Below are positions 31,988-38,863 of a stretch of 42,607 bases of DNA, one piece after another. Position 1 is the first letter of the stretch, and every line of letters begins with the position of its first letter. The position numbers and the translations under genes are program-made. The notes under the pieces were generated by a model, which was not told where the DNA came from, did not search any database, and worked only from the letters and a program-made list of their open reading frames with translations. Source of the stretch: Flavobacteriales bacterium UBA5040. Its GTDB lineage: Bacteria > Bacteroidota > Bacteroidia > Flavobacteriales > Weeksellaceae. The stretch covers positions 1 through 42,607 of the forward strand of contig DIBY01000019.1 in assembly GCA_002415135.1 (NCBI GenBank), in the 5' to 3' direction.

Positions 31988-32839
31988 ATGAGTAAATCTA
32001 CTGAAGAGCTGAAATCTCTTACCACACAGATTAGAAGAGACATTTTAAGAATGGTTCACGCCGTTAATTCAGGACATCCAGGCGGAAGTTTGGGCTGTAC
32101 CGAATACTTCACCGCCCTTTACGGGAAAGTGATGAACTACAAATTCCCTTTCACCATGGAAGGAAAAAACGAAGATCTTTTCTTCCTTTCCAACGGACAC
32201 ATTTCGCCCGTATTCTACTCCACTTTAGCGAGATTCGATTTTTTCCCGGTTGCAGAATTAGCAACGTTTAGAAAATTGGGAACCAGATTGCAGGGTCATC
32301 CAACCACGCATGACGATCTTCCAGGAATCAGAGTCGCTTCAGGATCTTTGGGTCAAGGTTTGTCGGTTGCAATCGGTGCCGCTTTAGGTAAGAAATTAGA
32401 CGGTGATGAAAGCTTGGTCTATGTTTTACAAGGCGATGGCGAATTGCAGGAAGGTCAAAACTGGGAAGCATTTATGTATGCCGCGGCCAACAAAGTAGAT
32501 AATTTAATTACTACTATTGATTATAACGGACGTCAGATCGATGGTGACACCGACGATGTTTTGGACTTAGGAAATCTACACGCAAAAATGGAAGCTTTCG
32601 GTTGGACCGTTTTGAACGAAAAAAATGGTAACGATTTAGAAGCGGTAATTGCAATTCTAGAAAGAGCAAAATCCGAGACTGGTAAAGGAAAACCAGTGTG
32701 TATTCTTTTACATACCGAAATGGGTTATGGAGTTGATTTTATGACTGGCACGCACGCCTGGCACGGAAAAGCGCCAAGTGATGAACAGTTGGATACCGCT
32801 TTCAAACAATTATATTTAGAAGCTCCGGCTGATTACTAA
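31988..32839 (+). CDS. Transketolase, N-terminal subunit
   Basis: The thiamine diphosphate-binding (PP) half of a two-subunit transketolase, 283 residues from the ATG at 31988. The HPGGSLGCTEYFTALY segment (about 25-40) and the cofactor motif GDGELQEGQNWEAFMYAA (about 153-170), with N as the metal ligand downstream (YNGRQ), are typical. The pair moves two-carbon units between sugar phosphates in the pentose phosphate pathway. Single-chain transketolases are over 600 residues; here the same domains are split into two genes, a common state in some bacteria and archaea. The C-terminal subunit follows 55 bp later and is certainly in the same operon. Confidence 0.93.
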   Translation: MSKSTEELKSLTTQIRRDILRMVHAVNSGHPGGSLGCTEYFTALYGKVMNYKFPFTMEGKNEDLFFLSNGHISPVFYSTLARFDFFPVAELATFRKLGTRLQGHPTTHDDLPGIRVASGSLGQGLSVAIGAALGKKLDGDESLVYVLQGDGELQEGQNWEAFMYAAANKVDNLITTIDYNGRQIDGDTDDVLDLGNLHAKMEAFGWTVLNEKNGNDLEAVIAILERAKSETGKGKPVCILLHTEMGYGVDFMTGTHAWHGKAPSDEQLDTAFKQLYLEAPADY

Positions 32840-32894
32840 AATAATTTTTCTTTAGTAATCATTTAAAATCTAAAATTCAAAATCTAAAATTCCT

Positions 32895-33842
32895 ATGAAA
32901 TATACATATACAGAACAAAAAGATACAAGAAGCGGATTCGGCGCTGGATTAGCAGAATTGGCAGATAAAAACCCCAATGTCGTAGCACTTTGTGCCGACC
33001 TTATCGGTTCTTTGAAAATGGAGAAATTCATTGAAAAAGCACCAGAACGTTTTTTCCAGATCGGAATCGCAGAAGCCAACATGATGGGCATCGCCGCCGG
33101 TTTAACCATCAACGGAAAAATTCCTTTCACCGGAACTTTCGCCAACTTCTCAACTTCAAGAGTTTATGATCAGATCCGTCAGTCGATCGCGTATTCCAAC
33201 AAAAACGTAAAGATCTGTGCTTCTCACGCAGGATTGACTTTGGGTGAAGATGGCGCAACACACCAGGTTTTAGAAGATATCGGCATGATGAAAATGCTTC
33301 CCGGAATGACGGTGATCAACACTTGTGATTACAACCAAACCAAAGCCGCAACTTTGGCCATCGCAGATTTCGAAGGACCGGTTTATTTAAGATTCGGACG
33401 ACCAGTTGTTCCCGTATTTATTCCGGAAGATATGCCTTTCGAGATCGGAAAAGGAATTATGCTTCAGGAAGGAACCGACGTAACCATCGTGGCCACCGGA
33501 CATTTAGTTTGGGAATCTTTATTGGCTGCCGATGCCTTAGAGAAAGAAGGCATTTCTTGTGAAGTCATCAACATTCACACCATCAAACCTTTGGACGAAG
33601 AGATCATCTTGAAATCTGTAGAAAAAACAGGAAGAATCGTAACCGCTGAAGAACACAACTACATCGGAGGTTTAGGCGAATCCGTTGCCGGAATGTTGTC
33701 CCGTAAAAGACCAACCATTCAGGAATTCGTAGCCGTAAATGACACTTTCGGAGAATCTGCCACACCAGCAGAACTCATGAAAAAATACGGCATTGATTCT
33801 GACGCTGTTCAGGCAGCCGTTAAAAGAATTATGAAAAGATAA
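32895..33842 (+). CDS. Transketolase, C-terminal subunit
   Basis: The pyrimidine-binding and C-terminal domains of split transketolase, 315 residues. RSGFGAGLAELADKNPNVV starts the Pyr domain, FFQIGIAEANMMGIAAGLT (about 55-73) includes the conserved Glu that activates thiamine diphosphate, and CASHAGLTLGEDGATHQ (about 111-127) is a family signature. The last 120 residues make the C-terminal domain of ketolase type. The 3' end is duplicated: 33747-33790 is identical over 44 bp to 35602-35645, and the degenerate copy ends at 35694. The terminator at 33893-33918 follows. The gene is complete and appears functional. Confidence 0.94.
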   Translation: MKYTYTEQKDTRSGFGAGLAELADKNPNVVALCADLIGSLKMEKFIEKAPERFFQIGIAEANMMGIAAGLTINGKIPFTGTFANFSTSRVYDQIRQSIAYSNKNVKICASHAGLTLGEDGATHQVLEDIGMMKMLPGMTVINTCDYNQTKAATLAIADFEGPVYLRFGRPVVPVFIPEDMPFEIGKGIMLQEGTDVTIVATGHLVWESLLAADALEKEGISCEVINIHTIKPLDEEIILKSVEKTGRIVTAEEHNYIGGLGESVAGMLSRKRPTIQEFVAVNDTFGESATPAELMKKYGIDSDAVQAAVKRIMKR

Positions 33843-33892
33843 GTTCCAAAAGACGAAGAGATCATAGATCGCTGCGCTTTTAGAACATAGAT

Positions 33893-33918
33893 AAATCCAT
33901 TGAAATTTCAATGGATTT
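33893..33918. terminator. Transketolase operon terminator
   Basis: AAATCCATTGAAATTTCAAT starts a 26-bp perfect palindrome ended by GGATTT and followed by further T residues. Confidence 0.85.
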
Positions 33919-34021
33919 TTTTGTACTCTGAAAATTTGAAGAATGCTTTTTGAGAAAAAACGTGCTATTTTTGCTTTGAAATAATTTATTCTTTAAGGAT
34001 AAAGTTTCTTATCACTTACCG

Positions 34022-34603
34022 ATGAAAAATAAGCTTGAAAACATAAAGAAAGTAATTTCCAATTATATCGAAATTAGTGATGAAGAATGGGAGTCCTACT
34101 CTTCTAAGCTTTGTGTAAAAGAAATCCAGAAAAAGGAAATAATTCTTAAGCAGGGAGAAATTTGCCGAGAGGTATTTTTTGTAGTAGATGGATTGCTAAG
34201 AGTTTTTTTTGTAGATAACGAGGGAGAAGAAAAGACGTTTCATTTCTCCTTTGAAAATACTTTTTCGGCCGATTATGAAAGTTTTTTGAAAAAAATTCCG
34301 TCCAACTATTCTATTCAGGCATTGGAAGATTCGACCATCGTTTTAATGTCTTACGAAATGCTACACGACGGTTATAAAAGTCTAAGAAACGGAGAGCGAC
34401 TTGGCCGATTACTCACGGAGGAATATTTCTTTATTTTTAATGACAAAATTAAAGCGCTATACACGCAAAGTCCGATTGAACGGTATCATAATCTAACTGA
34501 AAAATTTCCAAACATTCTACAGCGCATTCCTCAACATTACATTGCTTCTTATCTCAATATCAGTTCTGTGCATCTCAGCCGATTGAAAAATTCCAAACCT
34601 TAA
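34022..34603 (+). CDS. Crp/Fnr-family transcription regulator
   Basis: A regulator of 193 residues. The N-terminal cyclic-nucleotide-type beta roll is seen from about residue 35 (ILKQGEICREVFFVVDGLLR), with the GEEKTFHFSFENTFSADYESF segment after it. The C-terminal helix-turn-helix is IPQHYIASYLNISSVHLSRL (about 169-188), and the protein ends soon after it, giving a short winged helix. It lacks an Fnr-type Cys cluster, and the cNMP-contact Arg-Ser/Thr pair is not obvious, so the effector is unknown. The next gene, an SDR, starts 81 bp downstream, and the gap holds a 16-bp palindrome and a -7 box; this regulator probably controls that gene. Confidence 0.85.
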   Translation: MKNKLENIKKVISNYIEISDEEWESYSSKLCVKEIQKKEIILKQGEICREVFFVVDGLLRVFFVDNEGEEKTFHFSFENTFSADYESFLKKIPSNYSIQALEDSTIVLMSYEMLHDGYKSLRNGERLGRLLTEEYFFIFNDKIKALYTQSPIERYHNLTEKFPNILQRIPQHYIASYLNISSVHLSRLKNSKP

Positions 34604-34604
34604 G

Positions 34605-34656
34605 GTGAACTGATAACATTTGTTATCGTCATTGGAACATTGGTTCACTAACTTTG
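34605..34656 (+). promoter_or_regulatory. Operator-like palindrome and promoter of the SDR gene
   Basis: GATAACA-TT-TGTTATC (34612-34627) is a perfect palindrome of 16 bp. It is nested in a wider dyad GTGAAC (34605-34610) and GTTCAC (34643-34648). An exact -7 box TAACTTTG follows at 34649-34656, 28 bp before the SDR start. The arrangement suits binding by the adjacent Crp-type protein. Confidence 0.55.
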
Positions 34657-34684
34657 TCTTTGTATTAAAAAGTCACATTACGAG

Positions 34685-35488
34685 ATGAAAAATTTAGAAG
34701 ATAAAATAGTTTTAATTACTGGAGGAGCCTCAGGTATTGGTAAAATAATGGTTCGTTTGATGTTAGAACGAAAAGCCAAAGTTGTAATTTGGGATATTAA
34801 CCAGGAAAGTATTGATCAAACCTTAGCCGAATTTTCAACCAAAGGAAGTGTTTTTGGTTTCAATGTAGACGTTTCTAATGTCGACCAGATACAGGAAACC
34901 GCCAAAAAAGTGAAGCAGGAAATTGGCGTCGTTGACGTCGTGATCAATAACGCCGGAATCATTATCGGTAAATATTTCAGCGAGCATTCCGTTTCAGACA
35001 TTTCGAAAACAATGGACATTAATGCCAATGCTCCCATGTTGATCACAAAGGTATTTCTTGATGATATGCTGGCTCAAAATTCAGGACACATCTGCAACAT
35101 TGCATCCTCCGGCGGACTCGTTTCAAATCCGAAAATGTCTGTTTACGCAGCCAGCAAATGGTCACTCATCGGTTGGTCAGACAGTTTGCGTTTGGAGATG
35201 AAACAGATGAACAAAAAAGTAAACGTCACCACCATAATGCCGTACTACATCAACACGGGAATGTTTGATGGCGTACAATCCAAGATCCCTATTTTAGAAC
35301 CTGAAGCCGCCGCACTAACTATTGTAAAAGCCATCGAGCAAAACAAAAAGATGTTGAGCATGCCCGGATACATCTATAGGTTTACCCGTTTGGGTCAGGC
35401 AATAATGTCCATCAATGTTTTTGACTGGTTCGCAGGAGATGTTCTCGGAATTTACAAAACAATGGAACATTTTACTGGGCGTAAATAG
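34685..35488 (+). CDS. Short-chain dehydrogenase/reductase
   Basis: A classical SDR of 267 residues. The nucleotide motif is TGGASGIG (12-19), Asp37 after the second strand (VIWDINQ) favours NAD(H), the structural motif is NNAG (88-91), and the catalytic residues are Ser141, Tyr154 and Lys158 (YAASK). The C-terminal part with a hydrophobic helix (PGYIYRFTRLGQAIMSINVF, about 226-245) resembles membrane-associated retinol or 17-beta-hydroxysteroid dehydrogenase-like SDRs of lipid metabolism. The substrate is unknown. Its position behind a Crp-type regulator and an operator-like dyad suggests induction under specific conditions. The pair lies between the intact and degenerate transketolase tails. 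Confidence 0.88.
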   Translation: MKNLEDKIVLITGGASGIGKIMVRLMLERKAKVVIWDINQESIDQTLAEFSTKGSVFGFNVDVSNVDQIQETAKKVKQEIGVVDVVINNAGIIIGKYFSEHSVSDISKTMDINANAPMLITKVFLDDMLAQNSGHICNIASSGGLVSNPKMSVYAASKWSLIGWSDSLRLEMKQMNKKVNVTTIMPYYINTGMFDGVQSKIPILEPEAAALTIVKAIEQNKKMLSMPGYIYRFTRLGQAIMSINVFDWFAGDVLGIYKTMEHFTGRK

Positions 35489-35522
35489 TAACAGCTTTCA
35501 CAGCACCGCAAAGACAGGTGTG

Positions 35523-35694
35523 AAAGACCTAGGTATTTATGGCTTAAATGTTATCCAAAAAAAGACTAACAATTCACGAATTTTTAGCTGTAAATGATAC
35601 CTTCGGAGAATCTGCCACACCAGCAGAACTCATGAAAAAATACGGAATTGATTCTGATGCAGTGATTGCTGCGGTGAAGAGAATGAATAGATAA
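35523..35694 (+). pseudogene. Degenerate second copy of the transketolase 3' end
   Basis: From about 35560 the sequence reads ML-SKK-R-TI-EF, then LAVNDTFGESATPAELMKKY, GIDSDAV and AAVKRMNR with a stop at 35692-35694. It matches the last 40 or so residues of the C-terminal transketolase subunit (stop at 33842). Within it 35602-35645 is identical to 33747-33790 (44 bp); elsewhere it differs in many third positions, and the similarity fades upstream with small indels, reaching perhaps 35523. There is no start codon or complete domain. A weak terminator follows. It marks the boundary of the 1.85-kb Crp-SDR segment. Confidence 0.85.
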
Positions 35695-35719
35695 TTTCTT
35701 TTGAAATAGAATTTAAAAC

Positions 35720-35740
35720 ACGTCGGAAGGCGTTTTTTTT
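35720..35740 (+). terminator. Weak terminator after the transketolase remnant
   Basis: ACGTC and GGCGT pair (one G-T) around GGAA, followed by eight or nine T residues; probably the original transketolase terminator before the cassette was gained. Confidence 0.5.
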
Positions 35741-35866
35741 TGCCTTAATGGGAATTTTTAATCTATTTGATAACTAAGCTACCGGTAAGCTCACGAATGG
35801 TCAGAAATTGAAATTAAGATTTGCATAAATACTTTTTATAAAATTTAATCCTATCTTTAAAAATTA

Positions 35867-35883
35867 TTTTGCAATTAGCAAAA
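35867..35883. repeat. Short hairpin in the leader of the ATPase gene
   Basis: TTTTGC and GCAAAA pair around AATTA. A near -7 box (TATCTTTA, 35852-35859) lies just upstream, so the hairpin would sit at the start of the transcript for the ATPase-HNH pair. The rest of 35741-35931 is featureless A+T-rich sequence. Confidence 0.35.
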
Positions 35884-35931
35884 AGCGTCTTGAATCATGA
35901 TAATTACCAATATTAACAACAGTAAATTTAA

Positions 35932-37092
35932 ATGATAAATTTTATAAATACATATAATGTCGCACTTTTTGATAACATTAAGAAACCGGAAGACGTAAGT
36001 ATTTTAGTGGGAGTTAATGGATCAGGTAAAAGTTCTTATTTAAACGAAATTGCTAAGTACTATATAAAACAAAATAAAACCGTTATTGCAATCGCAAATA
36101 CAGTTTATGATAAATTTACTTTTAAAGGAAAAAACGCAAAAATTTTAAAAAGTTCTAGAGGTAGAAATACTGCAAAAAATGCTATTAAAGAGGTTATAAA
36201 AATGTTTAACTCTGAAAATAGTAATACATTTTTTCGTTTAAGTACAGTTTTTCATTATATCAAATTTACACCTAGTATTGAAATTAAAATAAAAAAATTT
36301 GATATAAATTATAGAGAAAAAATTATAAAATCAGATTTTATTGAGAGGAATGAAAAGGAGGAATTAATTTTTTTACTAGATAGATTTAATGAAAGATTTA
36401 TTATTAATAATGAAGGTTTTTTTACTTTAAATTTCGATGACAAAGTTGCAATCTATAAAAATCTATATTTATTAAAGATTTTAGATTTTGAAAGTAAACT
36501 TAAAAGAATTAAAATTCTAGGTGACATAGAAATATCATTAAATAAAAAAGGTCAGAAATTTCTATTAAACAATGCGAGCTCGGGCGAATTGTCCATTATT
36601 GCATCTCTAATGTTTGTAAGTGCTAACATAGATAACAATACAGTAATTTTAATAGATGAACCTGAAAATAGTTTACATCCGAAATGGCAGGTGGAATATG
36701 TCAAAAATTTGTTTGATTTATTTTATTATTTTGAGCCTAAAGTCATAATAGCAACTCATTCACCGTTAATAATCAATGGTGCGGAAATAAATATTTCTTC
36801 TACAAATATTTTTAAAGGAATTTCATTCAATCATTTTGTTAAACAGGAAAGAGATTTAATAAATGTCGAAGAAATTTATGAAGATTATTTCGATGTAACT
36901 ACACCAGAAAATCGCTATTTATCACAAAATCTAATAGATAAAATGAATTTGTTAGCATCGCGAGATATTAGTTTAGATAAATTTACAGAAGAGATAAACA
37001 TTATTCAAGACAATTCTTACGATGATAAGCAAAAAACTCTACTCGATGAAGTTTTACAAATGGGAAAAAAAATATTGAATGATATAGAGTAA
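35932..37092 (+). CDS. AAA/ABC-type ATPase of a Septu-like defence pair (PtuA-like)
   Basis: A RecF/SMC-like ATPase of 386 residues. Walker A is GVNGSGKSS (27-35), the ABC-type signature is SSGELS (216-221), Walker B is VILIDEPENSLHP (238-250) with the D-loop, and the switch His is at 276 in IIATHSPLI. Between Walker A and the signature lies an insert of about 180 helical, charged residues without a zinc-hook Cys motif. In Septu (PtuA-PtuB) such an ATPase works with an HNH nuclease against phage; here the HNH gene follows with no gap at all. PtuA proteins are often longer, so this is a compact form. The gene is strikingly A+T-rich relative to neighbours, suggesting transfer. OLD-type or retron ATPases are alternatives, but no Toprim domain or reverse transcriptase is present. 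Confidence 0.82.
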   Translation: MINFINTYNVALFDNIKKPEDVSILVGVNGSGKSSYLNEIAKYYIKQNKTVIAIANTVYDKFTFKGKNAKILKSSRGRNTAKNAIKEVIKMFNSENSNTFFRLSTVFHYIKFTPSIEIKIKKFDINYREKIIKSDFIERNEKEELIFLLDRFNERFIINNEGFFTLNFDDKVAIYKNLYLLKILDFESKLKRIKILGDIEISLNKKGQKFLLNNASSGELSIIASLMFVSANIDNNTVILIDEPENSLHPKWQVEYVKNLFDLFYYFEPKVIIATHSPLIINGAEINISSTNIFKGISFNHFVKQERDLINVEEIYEDYFDVTTPENRYLSQNLIDKMNLLASRDISLDKFTEEINIIQDNSYDDKQKTLLDEVLQMGKKILNDIE

Positions 37093-37707
37093 ATGGCAAT
37101 AATTTTTGAAAATCAAGATAACGTCAATATAGCAGCAGCGATTGCGGCTGGTGGAAATGTGTGGAGTAATCCACTTCTATTCGACGTGAAAAGAAAGATA
37201 AAAGATCATTATATTATAAATGAATTACCAAAATGTTGTTATTGCAGTAGATTATTTGTTGGTGAATTCAGAATGGTTATTGATGTAGAGCATATTCTAC
37301 CACAAAGTAAATATTCGAGTCTTCGATTTGAAGAATTAAACTTAAATGTTGCATGCAAAAGATGCAATATGGAAATTAAGAGATCCAGGGTAGATTTCAT
37401 TATTGATGAAACAATTATGGGCACAAATTATTATCAATCTCAACATTATAAATTAATTCATCCCAATATTGATAAATATGAAGAACATCTGAAAATTGTT
37501 ACTGGGAGAAATGGAAATGCTATTGTTAATAAGTACATCATATTAACCGATGATAAAGGCCAATATACTTATGATTATTTTGAACTAAAAGAATTGGAAA
37601 TTAATAATTTAAATCAAGCGCAAGGATTTAGAAATATATCCACATTATCTCGTGAAATTCCTGATATTTTAAGAAATCAAATTCTTAAGATACTGTCCAA
37701 AATTTAG
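37093..37707 (+). CDS. HNH endonuclease of a Septu-like defence pair (PtuB-like)
   Basis: A zinc-stabilised HNH nuclease of 204 residues whose ATG directly follows the ATPase stop, implying coupled translation. CxxC pairs at 48-51 (CCYC) and 88-91 (CKRC) form the zinc knuckles; between them DVEHILPQSKY holds Glu66 and catalytic His67, then NLNVACKRCNMEIK gives Asn92 and the last motif Lys. The C-terminal 100 residues are not recognisable and may bind the ATPase or DNA. PtuB-type proteins of about this size pair with PtuA. The same A+T-rich composition as the ATPase gene supports joint acquisition. Activity against phage is an inference from the pairing and motifs. Confidence 0.83.
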   Translation: MAIIFENQDNVNIAAAIAAGGNVWSNPLLFDVKRKIKDHYIINELPKCCYCSRLFVGEFRMVIDVEHILPQSKYSSLRFEELNLNVACKRCNMEIKRSRVDFIIDETIMGTNYYQSQHYKLIHPNIDKYEEHLKIVTGRNGNAIVNKYIILTDDKGQYTYDYFELKELEINNLNQAQGFRNISTLSREIPDILRNQILKILSKI

Positions 37708-38211
37708 TAGAAAAAAATTTTAGTGATCAAAATATGAATACGGGGAGCATTTAAAAAATAACAAACTGTTCACTTTTTAATATTCAATTTTTTAGATTAA
37801 CACCTCTAAATTTCTCCAAAAATTCATTGACTTTTAAAAGACATTTTAATCTTAAAAATGAAATTGATGGAATATTTAACTATTTTACGCCCTCGATTAT
37901 TCTAGCAGAAAAAGCGAGCTATTTGTGAAGATTCTCTTTTCGCCACTGCCGCACCGTTGCATCGTGTTGGCAAACAATATTAAACAGCCGAACCATAATA
38001 AAATAGTTTTGATATTTTGTACTTCAATCAATAACAATCTCCCCTGCTCATAACCAAAATCCGCGGCGTTCGCTTCGCTGCCGCACAAATCCTTTCGTGT
38101 GGTCGTTCTTAAAATATAATTAAATCAAATGATCTCAATTTCCAGATCCGCCATACGACGGCAAAGCATTTGGATTTTATTTTTTGTAATTTTAGGTCCA
38201 ACATTTATAAA
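37708..38211. other. 504-bp stretch without a confirmed gene
   Basis: The first 190 bp are featureless A+T-rich DNA. From about 37897 to 38120 the base composition changes and a minus-strand frame of 63 codons (37897-38088) reads GSEANAADFGYEQGRLLLIE and ends in NTMQRCGSGEKRIF. It overlaps a G+C-rich inverted-repeat-like block (GCGGCGTTCG and CGCTGCCGC, about 38062-38083). I suspect a repeat or an end of a mobile segment, not a gene. No strong promoter for the next gene is clear; TAATTTTA at 38187-38194 is one mismatch from the -7 consensus. Confidence 0.4.
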
Positions 38212-38817
38212 ATGCGAATATTACTATTTTTAACACTCCTAATTACTTCCTGTATGACCAATTCAAATAAAAATCCAGATGCCGAAATGACGGACAAAAC
38301 GGTAACAAAAGCCGAAAATAATAGCCAAATGCTTTACAATTTTCCCGAACAGGGAAAAGGAAAATGGCGGATACAAAATGATGTGGTCATGGGTGGCAGA
38401 TCTGAAAGCCAACTAAAAATGACTGCCGAAAGTGAGGCCCATTTTACCGGCCGGGTGTCCCTTGAAAACAATGGTGGTTTTTGCTCGATCCATCAAACTT
38501 CGGAGAAAGAGGCTTTTATCATTAATGAACAATCGGAGGCTTTTATATTAAATGTAAAGGGAGACGGAAAAGATTACAATTTTAGGATAAGAACCCCGAA
38601 AGGCAGACATTCTTATGCTCAAACATTTTCAACGCACAATAAGGGAGGTTGGGAAACCATCACTATTCCATTTAAATCCATGCAGGCCACTTACAGAGGC
38701 GAAGAGGTAGACGTCCCGAACTACAACGGAGAAAATGTAGTTGAAATGCAATTACTGATCGGCAATAAGAAAGAAGAAGACTTTGAAATTTTCTTTAAAT
38801 CAATTGCGGTGAACTGA
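38212..38817 (+). CDS. CIA30-domain lipoprotein
   Basis: A protein of 201 residues from the ATG at 38212; upstream in-frame codons are A+T-rich leader. The N-terminus MRILLFLTLLITSC is a lipoprotein signal with Cys14 as the lipid anchor. From about residue 42 the domain LYNFPEQGKGKWRIQNDVVMGGRSES is that of the CIA30/NDUFAF1 family (galactose-binding-like fold), followed by GGFCSIHQ, DYNFRIRTP and WETITIPFKSMQATYRG blocks. In mitochondria relatives help complex I assembly, but bacterial lipoproteins with this domain are of unknown function and probably bind a carbohydrate or other ligand at the outer membrane. The next gene starts 46 bp later in the same direction. Confidence 0.82.
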   Translation: MRILLFLTLLITSCMTNSNKNPDAEMTDKTVTKAENNSQMLYNFPEQGKGKWRIQNDVVMGGRSESQLKMTAESEAHFTGRVSLENNGGFCSIHQTSEKEAFIINEQSEAFILNVKGDGKDYNFRIRTPKGRHSYAQTFSTHNKGGWETITIPFKSMQATYRGEEVDVPNYNGENVVEMQLLIGNKKEEDFEIFFKSIAVN

Positions 38818-38863
38818 TTTTAAACTGCTTTTCAAACATTTTAAAATAATAACGACGATTCCC

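Noticed and set aside
33843..35694. Site-specific integrative element at the transketolase 3' end
   Set aside because: No integrase, excisionase or short exact attachment repeat at both ends is visible; only the duplicated gene tail is supported.
35932..37707. Retron or OLD-nuclease system
   Set aside because: No reverse transcriptase, no structured non-coding RNA adjoining, and no Toprim domain in the ATPase.
37897..38088. Minus-strand frame of 63 codons as a real gene
   Set aside because: Overlaps a repeat-like block, has no clear promoter, and its composition is more like a repeat than a protein.
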